Below are positions 32,247 through 41,842 of a DNA stretch of 64,000 nt, piece after piece. Source of the stretch: Deinococcus metalli (GTDB taxonomy: Bacteria; Deinococcota; Deinococci; Deinococcales; Deinococcaceae). The stretch is from assembly GCF_014201805.1 (NCBI RefSeq), contig NZ_JACHFK010000001.1, positions 186,001-250,000 on the forward strand, given 5' to 3'. The first letter of the stretch is position 1; each line of letters starts with the position of its first letter. The notes under the pieces were generated by a model. That model made no database searches. It saw only the letters and a list, made by a program, of their open reading frames with translations, and was not told the origin of the DNA. A program made the position numbers and the translations under genes.

Positions 32247-33446
32247 ATGCCGGACGCTTCCCCTCCCCGTTCCCGCCTGCGCCTGCGGGTCTCTCCGGCC
32301 GCCGAGGCGCACGTGCGCGCCGGCCACCCGTGGGTGTACGAGTCCAGCGTGCGCGAGCAGAACCGTGAGGGCGACGCCGGAGAGCTGGCTGTGATCTACG
32401 ACCGCCGCGACCGCTTCCTGGCGATCGGGCTGTACGACCCGGACTCGCCGCTGCGGGTGCGCGTGCTGCACCACGGCTCGCCCGCCACCCTGGACGACGC
32501 GTGGTGGGCGGCCCGGCTGGACGCGGCCATCGCCCTGCGCGCGCCCCTGTTCGGTCCGGACACCGACGGCTACCGGGTCGTGAACGGCGAATCCGACGGC
32601 TTTCCCGGTCTGGTGCTTGACCGCTACGGCACCACGCTGGTCGTGAAGCTGTACACCGCCGCGTGGTTCCCGCTCCTGGAGCGCGTGCTGGAGCTGCTCG
32701 CGGCGCGTTTCCCTTACGCCGTGGTGCTGCGCCTGAGCCGCAACATCCAGGCCGGGGCGGCGCGGGAGGGCCTGTTCGACGGGCAGCTCCTGCGCGGCTC
32801 GGTCGGAAACGGCACCGTGGTCTTCCGCGAGACCGGCCTGGCCTTCGAGGCGGACGTGGTGCGCGGTCAGAAGACCGGCTTCTTCCTCGACCAGCGCGAG
32901 AACCGCCGCCGGGTGGAGACCCACGCGCGCGGGCGGCGGGTGCTGAACGCGTTCTCGTTCAGCGGGGGCTTCTCGCTGTATGCCGCGCGCGGCGGCGCGG
33001 CGGAGGTCGTGAGCCTCGACCTGAGCGCGCACGCCCTGGCGAGCGCCGAGCGGAACTACGCCCTGAACCCCCGCCTGACCGCGCCGCACGACACGGTGCA
33101 GGCCGACGTGTTCGAGTGGCTGGCCCACACGGAGCGCACCTTCGATCTGGTGGTCCTCGATCCGCCCTCGCTGGCGCGGCGGGAAGCCGAGCGGGCCGGC
33201 GCCATCCGCGCGTACGGGAAGCTCGCGGCGGACGGAATCGCCCGGCTGTCGCGGGGCGGCATCCTGGTCAGCGCGTCGTGCTCCGCGCACGTCAGCGCCG
33301 ACGAATTCTGGGACGCGGTGAGGGACGCTGCGCAGCGCAGTGGGCGGGCATGGACGGAACTCCTCACGTCGCAGCACGCGCCGGATCACCACGCGGCATT
33401 CCCGGAAGCGCAGTACCTCAAGGCGATCTTTCTGCGGCTGGACTGA
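32247..33446 (+). CDS. RlmI-like class I SAM-dependent 23S rRNA cytosine methyltransferase
   Basis: A 399-residue methyltransferase with an N-terminal PUA domain (about 10-85, [18 protein letters not shown]) and a C-terminal Rossmann methyltransferase domain. [29 protein letters not shown] (SAM-binding motif I) and [10 protein letters not shown] (motif IV) are characteristic of the RlmI/RlmK-like m5C methyltransferases; E. coli RlmI modifies C1962 of 23S rRNA. TACCCT (32235-32240) ends six bases before the ATG at 32247, which fixes the start. Exact target nucleotide is not shown by sequence. Confidence 0.9.
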   Translation: MPDASPPRSRLRLRVSPAAEAHVRAGHPWVYESSVREQNREGDAGELAVIYDRRDRFLAIGLYDPDSPLRVRVLHHGSPATLDDAWWAARLDAAIALRAPLFGPDTDGYRVVNGESDGFPGLVLDRYGTTLVVKLYTAAWFPLLERVLELLAARFPYAVVLRLSRNIQAGAAREGLFDGQLLRGSVGNGTVVFRETGLAFEADVVRGQKTGFFLDQRENRRRVETHARGRRVLNAFSFSGGFSLYAARGGAAEVVSLDLSAHALASAERNYALNPRLTAPHDTVQADVFEWLAHTERTFDLVVLDPPSLARREAERAGAIRAYGKLAADGIARLSRGGILVSASCSAHVSADEFWDAVRDAAQRSGRAWTELLTSQHAPDHHAAFPEAQYLKAIFLRLD

Positions 33447-33525
33447 CCGCCGGACCACCACGGATGAAGGCGACCTCAAAGCGTCGGTGCACACGGCGAT
33501 TTCCGGTGTCTTACCGTGGCGGCAT

Positions 33526-35460
33526 ATGGTGCCCCATGTGGTTCCGACCCCCGCAGCGCGCCGCCCCAGTCCGCTCGCGCTGGGTGCGGCCCTGAGCGTG
33601 CTCCTGGCCGCATGCGACGGCGGCACCGGGACCACGAACCCCCCGCCGGCCGTGCCGCGGTCCACCATCAGCGGGACCGTCACGCTGCCCGGCGCGGAGG
33701 TGGCCGCCCTCCCCACCACCCGCGCCCTGCGGCCCGGCGAGGTTCTCCGCGACGCCTACGGCCAGCCGTGGCGCGTGCAGAGCGCGGCGCACGCGAGTCC
33801 GCAGTCCGGCGCGGCGATTCCCGGCGAGTACGTGATCGTGACCCGTCCCGGCCTGTCGGCGCAGGTCCTGACCACGGCCCTCTCAGCGCTGGTCGTGCCG
33901 ACGGTCGGCCGGCTGGACCTGGCGCGGGTGGGCGGCGCTCCGGCCGTGGGCATCTGGCTGTACCGAGCCGGCCGCGCCCTGGACGCCGCGCAGTCGGCCC
34001 AGGTGCTGCGCACGCTGGCCGCGCAGCCGGGCGTCGTGAGCGTCAACCCGAACCGGCGGTTGGAGCCGCTGGCCACCCCAAACGACACGTACTACCCGGC
34101 GCAGTGGCACTACCCGGCCATGAACCTGCCCGAGGCGTGGAACCGCACCACCGGCCGGGCCATCACGGTCGCGGTGGTGGACACCGGCATCGTGGCGCAC
34201 CCGGACCTCGCCGGTCAGGTGCTGCCCGGCATGGACTTCATCAGCGACCCCGCCCAGTCCGGCGACGGCGACGGTATCGACCCAGACCCCACCGATCCTG
34301 GCCCCGGTGAGTATCACGGCACGCACGTGGCCGGCACGGTCGCCGCGCGGACGAACAACGGCGTGGGCGTGGCCGGCGTGGACTGGGGCGCGAAGCTGCT
34401 GCCGGTGCGCGCCCTGAACAGTGCCGCCGGCAGCCTGTCGGACATCCTGATGGGCGTGCTGTGGGCGGCCGGCGAGACGGTGGACGGCGTGCCCGTGAAC
34501 CCGAACCCCGCGCGCGTGATCAACCTCAGCGTGGGCGGGGCCGGGGAGTGCACGGCGGCCGAGCAGCAGGTGTTCACGCGGCTCGCGGCGCGCGGGATCG
34601 TGACCGTCGTGGCCGCCGGCAACGACAACGTGGACGCCAGCACCGTGTCGCCCGGCAACTGCGCGGACGTGATCACGGTCGGCGCGGCCGGTCCCGACGG
34701 CCGCCGTGCGCCGTACTCGAACTACGGCGCGCGGATCGACGTGCTGGCGCCGGGCGGAAACTCCAGTCTGGGCGTGACCGTCGGCGCGGACACCTACCCG
34801 GGCGGGGTGCTCAGTACCAGCTTCGACGACGCCACCCGGACCTCCCGCTACGCCTTCCTGGACGGCACCTCCATGGCCGCGCCGCACGTCTCGGGCGCGG
34901 TGGCGCTGCTGCTCGGCCAGGAGCCCGACCTGACGGCGGCCCAGGTGCGTGCCCGCCTGAAGGCCACGGCCGCGCCGCTCGGCAGCCGCTGCGATGTCGC
35001 GGACGGCTGCGGCGCCGGCCTGGTGGACGCCCGCGCCCTGCTGGTGGGCAGCCCGGCCACGCCCGCGCCGACCCCGACGCCCACCCCGGCCGCGCCCCGC
35101 GTGCCGCCCATCGTGGAGGCGCTGTATATCAGGACCGGTACGCCCACCCTGGAGTTCGACTACGCCCGCAGCACCTCGGTCCGGCTGCCCGTGGACACCC
35201 TGACGCCCCCGTATACCCTGTCGGGGCTGGAGTCGGGACCGTACGTGGTCGCTGCGTGGCAGGACCTCAACGGCGACGGGCTGGTGAACGAGGGCGAACC
35301 CTACGGCGCGTACCCGGACCCCGTGACCGTGACGGGCACGCCGCGCGACCTCACGGAGATCAATCTGACCCTGGGGGCGTACTCCGTGCAGGTGGCGGAC
35401 GTGAAGGCGCCCGGTGCCCTCAGGGACGCGCTCGAGACGCTGGCCCGCGCCGGCCGCTGA
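33526..35460 (+). CDS. S8 subtilisin-like serine protease lipoprotein
   Basis: A 644-residue secreted protease. The signal peptide ends in the lipobox LLAAC (about 26-30). A propeptide-like region (about 45-190) precedes the subtilisin domain with the triad Asp219 in VVDTGI, His264 in YHGTHVAG and Ser449 in DGTSMAAPH. A Pro/Thr-rich linker (about 515-530) leads to a C-terminal beta domain (about 530-644) that includes DLNGDGLVNEGEP, resembling a dockerin-like calcium loop. It probably digests protein outside the cell. TACCGT (33512-33517) lies eight bases before the ATG at 33526; a longer in-frame start lies inside the preceding gene and lacks a signal. Confidence 0.92.
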   Translation: MVPHVVPTPAARRPSPLALGAALSVLLAACDGGTGTTNPPPAVPRSTISGTVTLPGAEVAALPTTRALRPGEVLRDAYGQPWRVQSAAHASPQSGAAIPGEYVIVTRPGLSAQVLTTALSALVVPTVGRLDLARVGGAPAVGIWLYRAGRALDAAQSAQVLRTLAAQPGVVSVNPNRRLEPLATPNDTYYPAQWHYPAMNLPEAWNRTTGRAITVAVVDTGIVAHPDLAGQVLPGMDFISDPAQSGDGDGIDPDPTDPGPGEYHGTHVAGTVAARTNNGVGVAGVDWGAKLLPVRALNSAAGSLSDILMGVLWAAGETVDGVPVNPNPARVINLSVGGAGECTAAEQQVFTRLAARGIVTVVAAGNDNVDASTVSPGNCADVITVGAAGPDGRRAPYSNYGARIDVLAPGGNSSLGVTVGADTYPGGVLSTSFDDATRTSRYAFLDGTSMAAPHVSGAVALLLGQEPDLTAAQVRARLKATAAPLGSRCDVADGCGAGLVDARALLVGSPATPAPTPTPTPAAPRVPPIVEALYIRTGTPTLEFDYARSTSVRLPVDTLTPPYTLSGLESGPYVVAAWQDLNGDGLVNEGEPYGAYPDPVTVTGTPRDLTEINLTLGAYSVQVADVKAPGALRDALETLARAGR

Positions 35461-35490
35461 CGCCCGGCCGGTCCCGCTACACTCCAGCGC

Positions 35491-36189
35491 ATGACCCCGC
35501 CGCAGGCCGTGATCCTCGATCTGGACGACACCCTCTTCGACGACACGCACTGCACGCGCGCTGGCCTGCGCGGCCTGACACGCGCACACGGCCTGACCTG
35601 CGACCCGGACGACGTGTTCCGGCGCCATGCCGCGCACTTGCGCGCCATTGACCCGCTGCTGTTCCGGGGCGAGCTGAACGCGCACGGTGCCCGCGTGCTG
35701 CGCTTCACCCGGCTGCTGACCGACCTGGGCGTGCCGGGGCCGGACGGTGAGGCCGCCACGGTCACGTACCGCACGGCCTACCGCGCCGCGTGGACGCTGC
35801 TGGACGGCGCGGCCGGGGTGCTGCACGCGCTGCGCGCCGCCGGCGTGACCACCGCGATCCTCACCAACTATGTCCGCGAGGTGCAGGTCGAGAAGCTGGC
35901 CCACTTCGGCCTGGACACGCTGGTGGACGCCGTGCTGTGCATCGAGGATGTGCCCGCCCCGAAGCCGGACGCGCGCTCGTACCACGCGGCGTGCGCGGCG
36001 CTGAGCGTTGCGCCGGCGCAGGCCGTGATGGTCGGGGATTCGTGGACGAACGACGTCGCGGGCGCGCGGGCGGCCGGCCTGCGGGCGGTGTGGCTGAGCC
36101 GCACGGCTGCCCCCGCCCCGGAGCCCGGCGTGCCGACGGTCGCTCGCCTGGCTGATCTCCCGGCCGCGCTAGGCCTCGTGATCGCGTGA
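35491..36189 (+). CDS. HAD-superfamily hydrolase
   Basis: A 232-residue phosphatase of the HAD superfamily with the nucleophile and acid Asp10/Asp12 in ILDLDDTLFDD, a helical cap (about 20-110), motif II in TAILTNYV, the lysine region PAPKPDARSY and the metal site MVGDSWTNDVAGA. The family dephosphorylates small metabolites; substrate unknown. TACACT (35478-35483) ends seven bases before the ATG, so it is probably leaderless. Its 3' end overlaps the convergent kinase-like gene by 21 bases. Confidence 0.9.
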   Translation: MTPPQAVILDLDDTLFDDTHCTRAGLRGLTRAHGLTCDPDDVFRRHAAHLRAIDPLLFRGELNAHGARVLRFTRLLTDLGVPGPDGEAATVTYRTAYRAAWTLLDGAAGVLHALRAAGVTTAILTNYVREVQVEKLAHFGLDTLVDAVLCIEDVPAPKPDARSYHAACAALSVAPAQAVMVGDSWTNDVAGARAAGLRAVWLSRTAAPAPEPGVPTVARLADLPAALGLVIA

Positions 36190-37197
36190 CGCGGTGGCCT
36201 CGGCGTCCGCCTCCGCGCGGTGCAGGGCAGGCAGCACGTACCGGGCGATGATCTCCAGCGAGTGCGCGGCCACCTGCGGCGCGGGGTGGTCGTGCAGCAG
36301 CCAGCGCACGTCCTCCTCAAGGTCCTCGAGCGGGCGGCGCAGCACGTAGTAGCGCAGCCGGTCCGCGTCCGGCGTGTACGGGCGGCCCAGACCGTATTCG
36401 TACGCCGGGAGCAGCGTCGGCAGGTGCGGTCCCAGCATCCACAGGTCGTGTTCCGGTGGGGCCAGCCGCGCCGTCTCCCAGTCGATCAGCCACAGCAGGC
36501 CGGCCGCGTCCCGCATCACGTTCCCGCCGTGCGCGTCGGTGTGGCACACCACCTGCGGCGCCGTCCGCTGCCGCAGCGCCGCCGCGAGGGTCACCGTGCG
36601 CTCCAGCACGCGGGCCACGGTGTCCAGATGCGGCGCCAGGACGTCGCGCAGCGCCCGCTGTTCCGGCCGCGCGTCCGGCGGCAGGTGGGGGAGGGCGTCG
36701 ATGGCGGCCCGCAGCCCACCCTCGAAGGGCAGGCCGAAGTCCTCCGGGGGCATCGGCAGGACCGGAACCGCCCGCATCAGCTCGTCGGTGGCGCCGTGCA
36801 GGCGGCCCAGCAGCCCGGCGAGGTCCGGCCGCGCCGCGTCCCAGCCGTCCCCCACGGCCGCGCCTTCGATCCAGGCATAGGCGAAAACATGCAAGCCGCC
36901 CAGCGCCGCCATCCACCCGCCGTCCAGGGTCGGGAGCGGCATGGGCACGCGCGGCAGCACGCCCGAGGCACGGAGCGCCCGCAGCAGCGGTACCTCGGCC
37001 AGTGCCCGCGCCGTGACCCGTGCGCCGTACGGCGAGTCCGGCATCACCTTCAGAAAAAAACGGCCCGCCGGTCCCTGTGCCCGGTAGGCGTGCGCGGTGC
37101 CGGTGGGCAGGAACGTCACCGAGTCCACGTCCAGCCCGAAGGCCGAGCTCACCACCGACACGAGGGCGGCGGAGTCCAGGTCCGGCGGCGCGCTCAC
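36169..37197 (-). CDS. Aminoglycoside phosphotransferase-family kinase
   Basis: A 342-residue protein-kinase-fold enzyme. The N-lobe shows FFLKVMP (the ATP-binding lysine), and the catalytic loop HTDAHGGNVMRD and metal-binding LIDWETARLAPPEHDLWML are intact. The family includes aminoglycoside, choline, homoserine and fructosamine kinases, so drug resistance should not be assumed. It starts four bases after the stop of the small EamA-type transporter, so the two form an operon, perhaps uptake plus phosphorylation of one compound. Confidence 0.87.
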   Translation of the reverse strand: MSAPPDLDSAALVSVVSSAFGLDVDSVTFLPTGTAHAYRAQGPAGRFFLKVMPDSPYGARVTARALAEVPLLRALRASGVLPRVPMPLPTLDGGWMAALGGLHVFAYAWIEGAAVGDGWDAARPDLAGLLGRLHGATDELMRAVPVLPMPPEDFGLPFEGGLRAAIDALPHLPPDARPEQRALRDVLAPHLDTVARVLERTVTLAAALRQRTAPQVVCHTDAHGGNVMRDAAGLLWLIDWETARLAPPEHDLWMLGPHLPTLLPAYEYGLGRPYTPDADRLRYYVLRRPLEDLEEDVRWLLHDHPAPQVAAHSLEIIARYVLPALHRAEADAEATASRDHEA

Positions 37198-37201
37198 CGC
37201 T

Positions 37202-37624
37202 TCATCGCCGCGCGATCACCAGCAGGCCCGACACGATCAGGGCCGCGCCCATCAACATGCGCGGTGTGATCTGCTCGCGCAGCAGCCACCACGCCAGCAG
37301 CATCGCCACCACCACGCTGCCCTTGTCGATCAGCGCGACCGTCGCCACGTCGCCCACCTTCAGCGCCTTGTAGTAGAAGATCCACGACAGCGCCGTGGTG
37401 ACGCCGGACGCCCCCAGCCACCACAGGTTCAGCGCCCGCACGCCCGCCACGTCCCGCCACGGCACGAACATCGCCGCGAACAGCAGCACGAACACGAAGA
37501 CGAACACCGTGCGGATCGTCAGGCCCAGTTCCCCGCTGATCCCCGTCAGTCCCTGCTTGGCGATCACGGACGTGAAGCCCGCGAAGACCATCGACAGCAC
37601 CGCCCACCCGATCCACTGAGGCAT
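37202..37624 (-). CDS. Small EamA/DMT-family transporter, four helices
   Basis: A 140-residue drug/metabolite transporter half-unit with four membrane helices (about 4-22, 32-53, 66-86, 94-112 plus a fifth hydrophobic end at 118-137), resembling a single EamA repeat; such proteins dimerise. The motif IDKGSVVVAMLLAWWLLRE matches the EamA helix pattern. The start at 37624 is fixed by TACACT (plus 37631-37636) six bases upstream. It is divergent from dinB and co-transcribed with the kinase. Substrate unknown. Confidence 0.85.
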   Translation of the reverse strand: MPQWIGWAVLSMVFAGFTSVIAKQGLTGISGELGLTIRTVFVFVFVLLFAAMFVPWRDVAGVRALNLWWLGASGVTTALSWIFYYKALKVGDVATVALIDKGSVVVAMLLAWWLLREQITPRMLMGAALIVSGLLVIARR

Positions 37625-37691
37625 GCGGGCAGTGTAGGCCGGCACGCGCGGCCGGCACCCGTGCCCACCGCCGGGCGCAGTAGCCTGCGTC

Positions 37692-38180
37692 ATGCCCACG
37701 CCGGACCTGCTGGACGCCCTGCTCGACTCGTGGGACCGCAATAACCGCATCCTCGTGAATGTGCTGCGCGCCCTGCCATCCGGCGGCCTGGAGGCCCGCG
37801 CGCTGCCCGGCCACCCCACCGTTGCGCAGCTGCTCACGCACATGAGCCACGTGCGCCTCGTGCTGGTCGAGGAGAACGCCCCGGAGGCTGCCCGGCCGGT
37901 GCCGGCCGACGAGTGGGCCGCGGAGACCGACCCCGCCATCATCGCGCGGGGCCTGGAGGACAGCGCTGCCGCCGTGCGCGGCGCCGTCCGCGGCCGGACC
38001 GCACAGGGCCGGATGCTGGACGACCGCTACGATCACCCGCTGCTGCTCCTCCAGCACCTGATCTGGCACGAGGGGTACCACCACGGCCAGATCAAGCTGG
38101 CCCTCCAGGCCGCCGGAACGCCGCTCCCGGACGACGTGGCCGGCCCGCTGACGTGGGGCGTGTGGATGCGGCGGCGCTGA
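37692..38180 (+). CDS. DinB-family four-helix metal-binding protein
   Basis: A 162-residue four-helix-bundle protein of the DinB/YfiT type. Metal-ligand histidines appear in LLTHMSHVR (about 55) and in HLIWHEGYHHGQI (about 117-129). The superfamily is unusually expanded in Deinococcus and includes thiol transferases; the exact reaction is unknown here. Do not confuse with DNA polymerase IV. TAGCCT (37681-37686) ends five bases before the ATG. A terminator follows and separates it from pgi. Confidence 0.88.
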   Translation: MPTPDLLDALLDSWDRNNRILVNVLRALPSGGLEARALPGHPTVAQLLTHMSHVRLVLVEENAPEAARPVPADEWAAETDPAIIARGLEDSAAAVRGAVRGRTAQGRMLDDRYDHPLLLLQHLIWHEGYHHGQIKLALQAAGTPLPDDVAGPLTWGVWMRRR

Positions 38181-38181
38181 A

Positions 38182-38208
38182 CAGGGCCGGGCGTGATCCC
38201 CGGCCCTG
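38182..38208. terminator. Bidirectional terminator between the DinB-family gene and pgi
   Basis: CAGGGCCGGG pairs perfectly with CCCGGCCCTG between two convergent genes. Confidence 0.75.
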
Positions 38209-38224
38209 CTGCGCAGTCCGCTGC

Positions 38225-39862
38225 TCAGCGCCGCGCGCGGTAGCGGCGGATCAGCGTGTTCGTGCTGCTGTCGTGCTCCAGATCCGGCTCGGTCCCGGTG
38301 GCCAGTTCCGGCACGATCTTGCCGGCGAGCACCTTGCCCAGCTCCACACCCCACTGGTCGAAGGAGTTGATGTTCCACACCGCGCCCTGCACGAAGACCT
38401 TGTGCTCGTACAGCGCGATCAGGGCGCCCAGGCTGCGCGGCGTCAGGCGGTCCACCAGGATGGTGTTGGTCGGCCGGTTGCCGTCGAACACCCGGTGCGG
38501 GGCGAGCCCCGGCGCCACGCCCTCGGCGAGCACCTGCTCCAGGCTCTTGCCGAAGGCCAGCGCCTCGGTCTGCGCGAACACGTTCGCCATCAGCAGGTCG
38601 TGGTGCGGCGCGCCGCCCTCCAGCGGCAGCGGGTTCAGCGTCTGGCAGAAGCCGATGAAGTCGCAGGGAATCAGCTTGGTGCCCTGGTGGATCAGCTGGT
38701 AGAAGGCGTGCTGCCCGTTCGTCCCCGGCTGGCCCCAGATGACCGGGCCGGTCTGATAGTCCACCGGCTGCCCGTCCAGAGTGATGTGCTTGCCGTTGCT
38801 CTCCATGTCGAGCTGTTGCAGGTACGCGGGGAAGTACGCGAGGTACTGGTCGTAGGGCAGCACGGCGTGGCTCTGGGCATCAAAGAAGTTGTTGTACCAG
38901 ATACCCAGCAGGCCCAGCAGCACCGGCAGGTTCTGCTCCAGCGGCGCGCTGCGGAAGTGCTCGTCCATGTCGTGGAAGCCGGAGAGCAGGTCACGGAAGC
39001 CGTCCGGGCCGATGGCGAGCATCACGCTCAGGCCAATGGCGCTGTCCATGGAGTAGCGCCCGCCGACCCAGTCCCAGAAGCCGAACATGTTGGCGGTGTC
39101 GATGCCGAAGGTCTGCACCGCCTGTGCGTTGGTCGAGACCGCCACGAAGTGCCGCGCCACGGCCGCGTCGTCCTTCAGCGCGCCGAGCAGCCATGCGCGG
39201 GCGCTGCGGGCGTTCGCCATGGTCTCCTGGGTGGTGAAGGTCTTGGAACTCACGATCACCAGCGTCTCGGCCGGGTCGAGGTCACGGGTCTTCTCGACCA
39301 GGTCGGTGCCGTCCACGTTCGAGACGAAGCGCAGCGTCAGGTCACGCTGCGCGTAGTGCTTCAGCGCCTCGTAGGCCATGACCGGCCCCAGGTCGCTGCC
39401 ACCGATGCCGATGTTCACGATGTTCTTCAGGGGCCGGCCGGTGTAGCCCAGCCACGTGCCGGCGCGCACCTGATCCGCGAAGGCCGCCATACGGTTAAGG
39501 ACTTCATGCACGTCCGGGATCACGTTGTGGCCGTCCACGGTCACGCCCGCGCCGTCCGGGGCGCGCAGGGCGGTGTGCAGCACGGCGCGGCCTTCGGTCA
39601 CGTTGATCTTCTCGCCGGCGAACATCGCGTCGCGCTTGGCGGCCACGCCGGTTTCGCGCGCCAGGTCGAGCAAAAGCGTCAGCGTCTCGTCGGTTACACG
39701 GTTCTTGCTGTAATCCAGGTAAAGGCCGGCTCCCTCGGCGCTCAGGCGCTCCCCGCGCGAGGTGTCCGCGTCGAACAGCGCGCGCAGCGTCAGAGAAGCG
39801 GTGTCCTGGGCGTGCTTTTTCAGGGCTTGCCAGGCGGTGGTCGTGGTGAGCGCTGCGGTCAT
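38225..39862 (-). CDS. pgi: Glucose-6-phosphate isomerase
   Basis: Interconverts glucose-6-phosphate and fructose-6-phosphate in glycolysis and gluconeogenesis. The 545-residue protein carries [29 protein letters not shown] (the phosphate loop), [16 protein letters not shown] and the C-terminal [13 protein letters not shown] signature. It is the standard PGI family rather than the cupin type. AGGAGG precedes the ATG at 39862. It stands alone, convergent with the DinB-family gene. Confidence 0.97.
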   Translation of the reverse strand: MTAALTTTTAWQALKKHAQDTASLTLRALFDADTSRGERLSAEGAGLYLDYSKNRVTDETLTLLLDLARETGVAAKRDAMFAGEKINVTEGRAVLHTALRAPDGAGVTVDGHNVIPDVHEVLNRMAAFADQVRAGTWLGYTGRPLKNIVNIGIGGSDLGPVMAYEALKHYAQRDLTLRFVSNVDGTDLVEKTRDLDPAETLVIVSSKTFTTQETMANARSARAWLLGALKDDAAVARHFVAVSTNAQAVQTFGIDTANMFGFWDWVGGRYSMDSAIGLSVMLAIGPDGFRDLLSGFHDMDEHFRSAPLEQNLPVLLGLLGIWYNNFFDAQSHAVLPYDQYLAYFPAYLQQLDMESNGKHITLDGQPVDYQTGPVIWGQPGTNGQHAFYQLIHQGTKLIPCDFIGFCQTLNPLPLEGGAPHHDLLMANVFAQTEALAFGKSLEQVLAEGVAPGLAPHRVFDGNRPTNTILVDRLTPRSLGALIALYEHKVFVQGAVWNINSFDQWGVELGKVLAGKIVPELATGTEPDLEHDSSTNTLIRRYRARR

Positions 39863-39995
39863 GCGTGAACCTCCTGCGGAGTGTCCGGGCTGGACATACC
39901 CCCGAATCCCGTCACGATACCCCCCCGGCGAGGGCCACGGTTTTAATTGTCCACGCGGTGAGAGTGGCGTGTGAGCGCACTTCGTAAGGTGCCTT

Positions 39996-40193
39996 ATGCA
40001 AAGGAACCGACCACTTCATCCCTGGGAGTCACGCGGCGCTTCGGCCTCCGCTTACCCTCACCGTCGCCCCGGTCAGTCTGCTCCGCAGCGCAGCACGTAC
40101 ACCCCGCAGACCCTGACCTCCGCCCTGATCGCCGAGGAGCAGCGTCAGGTGTTCGCGATCCTCAACCGCCTGCGTCAGGCCCGCCTGCGCTGA
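39996..40193 (+). CDS. Small basic protein, 65 residues, probably leaderless
   Basis: Not recognised. A polar, arginine-rich N-terminal half ([14 protein letters not shown]...HRRPGQ) and a C-terminal amphipathic helix ([27 protein letters not shown]). Support: a TAAGGT -10 box (39985-39990) five bases before the ATG, and a strong hairpin terminator just after the stop. It could be a small nucleic-acid-binding or regulatory protein, but that is a guess. Codon use is acceptable, and no other frame explains this stretch. Confidence 0.5.
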   Translation: MQRNRPLHPWESRGASASAYPHRRPGQSAPQRSTYTPQTLTSALIAEEQRQVFAILNRLRQARLR

Positions 40194-40209
40194 GCCCGGC
40201 GCCGTCTCT

Positions 40210-40245
40210 GCGCCCGCCACCGGACAGCGGCCGGTCGGCGGGCGC
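40210..40245. terminator. Two-part hairpin terminator
   Basis: A 9-bp outer stem (40210-40218 with 40237-40245) and a 5-bp inner stem (40219-40223 with 40231-40235) form one long hairpin between the 65-residue gene and the convergent TetR gene. Confidence 0.75.
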
Positions 40246-40261
40246 GCCGCACCACAGAGCC

Positions 40262-40912
40262 CTAGTCGCGGTGCTGTGCCGGGACGGGCGTGGGCGCCAG
40301 GGCGCCGTACATCAGCAGCGAGAAGCGGTCCTGCCAGTCGCGCTGCACCTCGCGCTGGTCGCGGTGCCCGCCGTGCAACAGCGCCAGCAGGCACGCGTCC
40401 ACCAGCAGCGCGCTGAGCATGCCCACGTTCGCGCCGGGCCGCAGGCTGCCCTGGTGCTGCATGGCGAGCAGCACCGGTTCCACCAGCGCGCCCAGGGTCA
40501 GGGCGGTGCGCAGGCCGTCGCCCGGCAGGGCGCTGCGGGCCTGCGGGCTGTCCGGGGCGTGCGGTGCGCCCAGTACCGCCTGGCCGACCGCGCCCACCAG
40601 GTGGCGGTAGCGCACCCCCAGGTCCGCCATCCGCAGCGTGACCTTGTCCCACACCTGCTGCGGGTTCGCGCCGGCGTGCAGGCGCTCCAGGGCGTCGTCG
40701 CGGCTCTCGGCCACCGCCTTCTCGAAGTGCGCGAGCAGCATGTGCACCTTGCTGGGAAAGTAGCGGTAGAGGTTCGTGCGGCTCACGAACGCGGCGCGGG
40801 CGATGTCCTGCGCGCTGGTGGCCTCCAGGCCGCCGCGCGCGAACAGCTCGAACGCGACCCGCGCGATGCGGTCACGCCGGGCCTGCTCCTGCTCGAGACG
40901 GTCGACCTTCAC
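40262..40912 (-). CDS. TetR/AcrR-family transcriptional regulator
   Basis: A 216-residue repressor. The N-terminal helix-turn-helix (about 14-60, with [36 protein letters not shown]) is clear; the C-terminal ligand and dimer region is diverged. The start is a GTG at 40912, six bases after TATGCT (40919-40924). A 10-bp perfect palindrome lies about 45 bases upstream and may be its own operator. The adjacent divergent gene is hpf, 258 bases away; whether it is controlled is unknown. No obvious efflux target is next to it. Confidence 0.9.
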   Translation of the reverse strand: MKVDRLEQEQARRDRIARVAFELFARGGLEATSAQDIARAAFVSRTNLYRYFPSKVHMLLAHFEKAVAESRDDALERLHAGANPQQVWDKVTLRMADLGVRYRHLVGAVGQAVLGAPHAPDSPQARSALPGDGLRTALTLGALVEPVLLAMQHQGSLRPGANVGMLSALLVDACLLALLHGGHRDQREVQRDWQDRFSLLMYGALAPTPVPAQHRD

Positions 40913-40955
40913 GCGTCCAGCATACCGTCCGCGTCATGAAGGCGTACCCGGGCAC

Positions 40956-40965
40956 CCTGATCAGG
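40956..40965. promoter_or_regulatory. Candidate operator for the TetR-family regulator
   Basis: CCTGATCAGG is a perfect 10-bp palindrome, with CAC and GTG flanks offset by one base, located between the TetR gene start and the hpf promoter. TetR proteins commonly bind such sites next to their own genes; binding here is inferred. Confidence 0.35.
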
Positions 40966-41078
40966 TGTTTAGATCGGGTGGGTCGTGCGGCCCTCCCCAC
41001 GCCGGTCGGCGCGGCCTAGTACGGCCCTGCATTTCCAACCATACCCCCATTTCCCCCGGTTCGCTGTGAGGTCTTTGC

Positions 41079-41108
41079 CTGACAGCTCACGAACGCGGAG
41101 CCTAGAGT
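41079..41108 (+). promoter_or_regulatory. Promoter of hpf
   Basis: CTGACA (41079-41084) and TAGAGT (41103-41108) are 18 bases apart, about 60 bases ahead of the hpf start. Confidence 0.5.
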
Positions 41109-41170
41109 GGGCTACCGGCATCCGGAGTCCGCTTCCACAGTGTCCGGGCCGGAAAAGGTGAGGTGAATCC

Positions 41171-41737
41171 GTGCACATCTACAAGCTGTCTGGCCGGAAC
41201 GTCGAAGTCACCGATGCGATGCGGGATTACGTGGAGGACAAGCTCATGCGGCTTGACCGCTACAACGATCAGATCACCGACGCGCGCGTCACCCTGACCG
41301 TGCGCGACGTCCGTGACGCTGCCCGCCGCAACCGGGTCGAGGTGCAGCTGAACGTCCCGCACGGCATCATCCGGGCCGAGGAGCACCACGCGGACATGTA
41401 CGCCGCGATCGACAAGGCCAGCGACGTCCTCGAGCGGCAGCTGCGGAAGTTCAAGACCCGCTACATGAAGCAGCGCCACGACGCCGTGCCGCAGCCCGAA
41501 CCCGGCCCTGCCGAGGCGGACGTGAACGCCGGCTACGACGACGTCAGCGAGTTCCGCGCCGAGATCGTGCGCACCAAGCGCTTCGAGCTGCGCCCCATGA
41601 GCCCCGAGGACGCCGTTGCGCAGATGGAAGCGCTCGGCCACGACTTCTACGTGTTCGTGCATATGAAGTCCGGGCACTCGGCGGTCGTGTACCGCCGCAA
41701 GGACGGCCATTACGGCCTGATCGAACCCAGCGCCTGA
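41171..41737 (+). CDS. hpf: Long-form ribosome hibernation promoting factor
   Basis: Binds the small ribosomal subunit and drives formation of inactive 100S dimers in stationary phase. The N-terminal S30AE domain (about 1-105, HIYKLSGRNVEVTDAMRDYVEDKL) and the C-terminal dimerisation domain (about 130-185, RTKRFELRPMSPEDAVAQMEALGHDFYVF) are both present, making it the long form. The start is a GTG at 41171 preceded by an AGGTGAGG site. Being 188 residues it is normal length. Confidence 0.96.
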   Translation: MHIYKLSGRNVEVTDAMRDYVEDKLMRLDRYNDQITDARVTLTVRDVRDAARRNRVEVQLNVPHGIIRAEEHHADMYAAIDKASDVLERQLRKFKTRYMKQRHDAVPQPEPGPAEADVNAGYDDVSEFRAEIVRTKRFELRPMSPEDAVAQMEALGHDFYVFVHMKSGHSAVVYRRKDGHYGLIEPSA

Positions 41738-41842
41738 CGCGCATGGGTGGGCGGGGGGAGATGGGCGCTGGCCCGTTCCCTCCGCCCTGTGTTTGCAGGC
41801 TCCGGGCGGCGCGACGGGCAATCTGCTAGCCTGCGCCACATT

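Noticed and set aside
36169..37197. Antibiotic-resistance aminoglycoside kinase
   Set aside because: The fold is shared by many metabolic kinases, and operon linkage to a transporter does not prove drug resistance.
37913..39868. A 651-codon plus-strand frame antisense to pgi
   Set aside because: The pgi protein is full length with all motifs; the antisense frame shows no recognisable domain.
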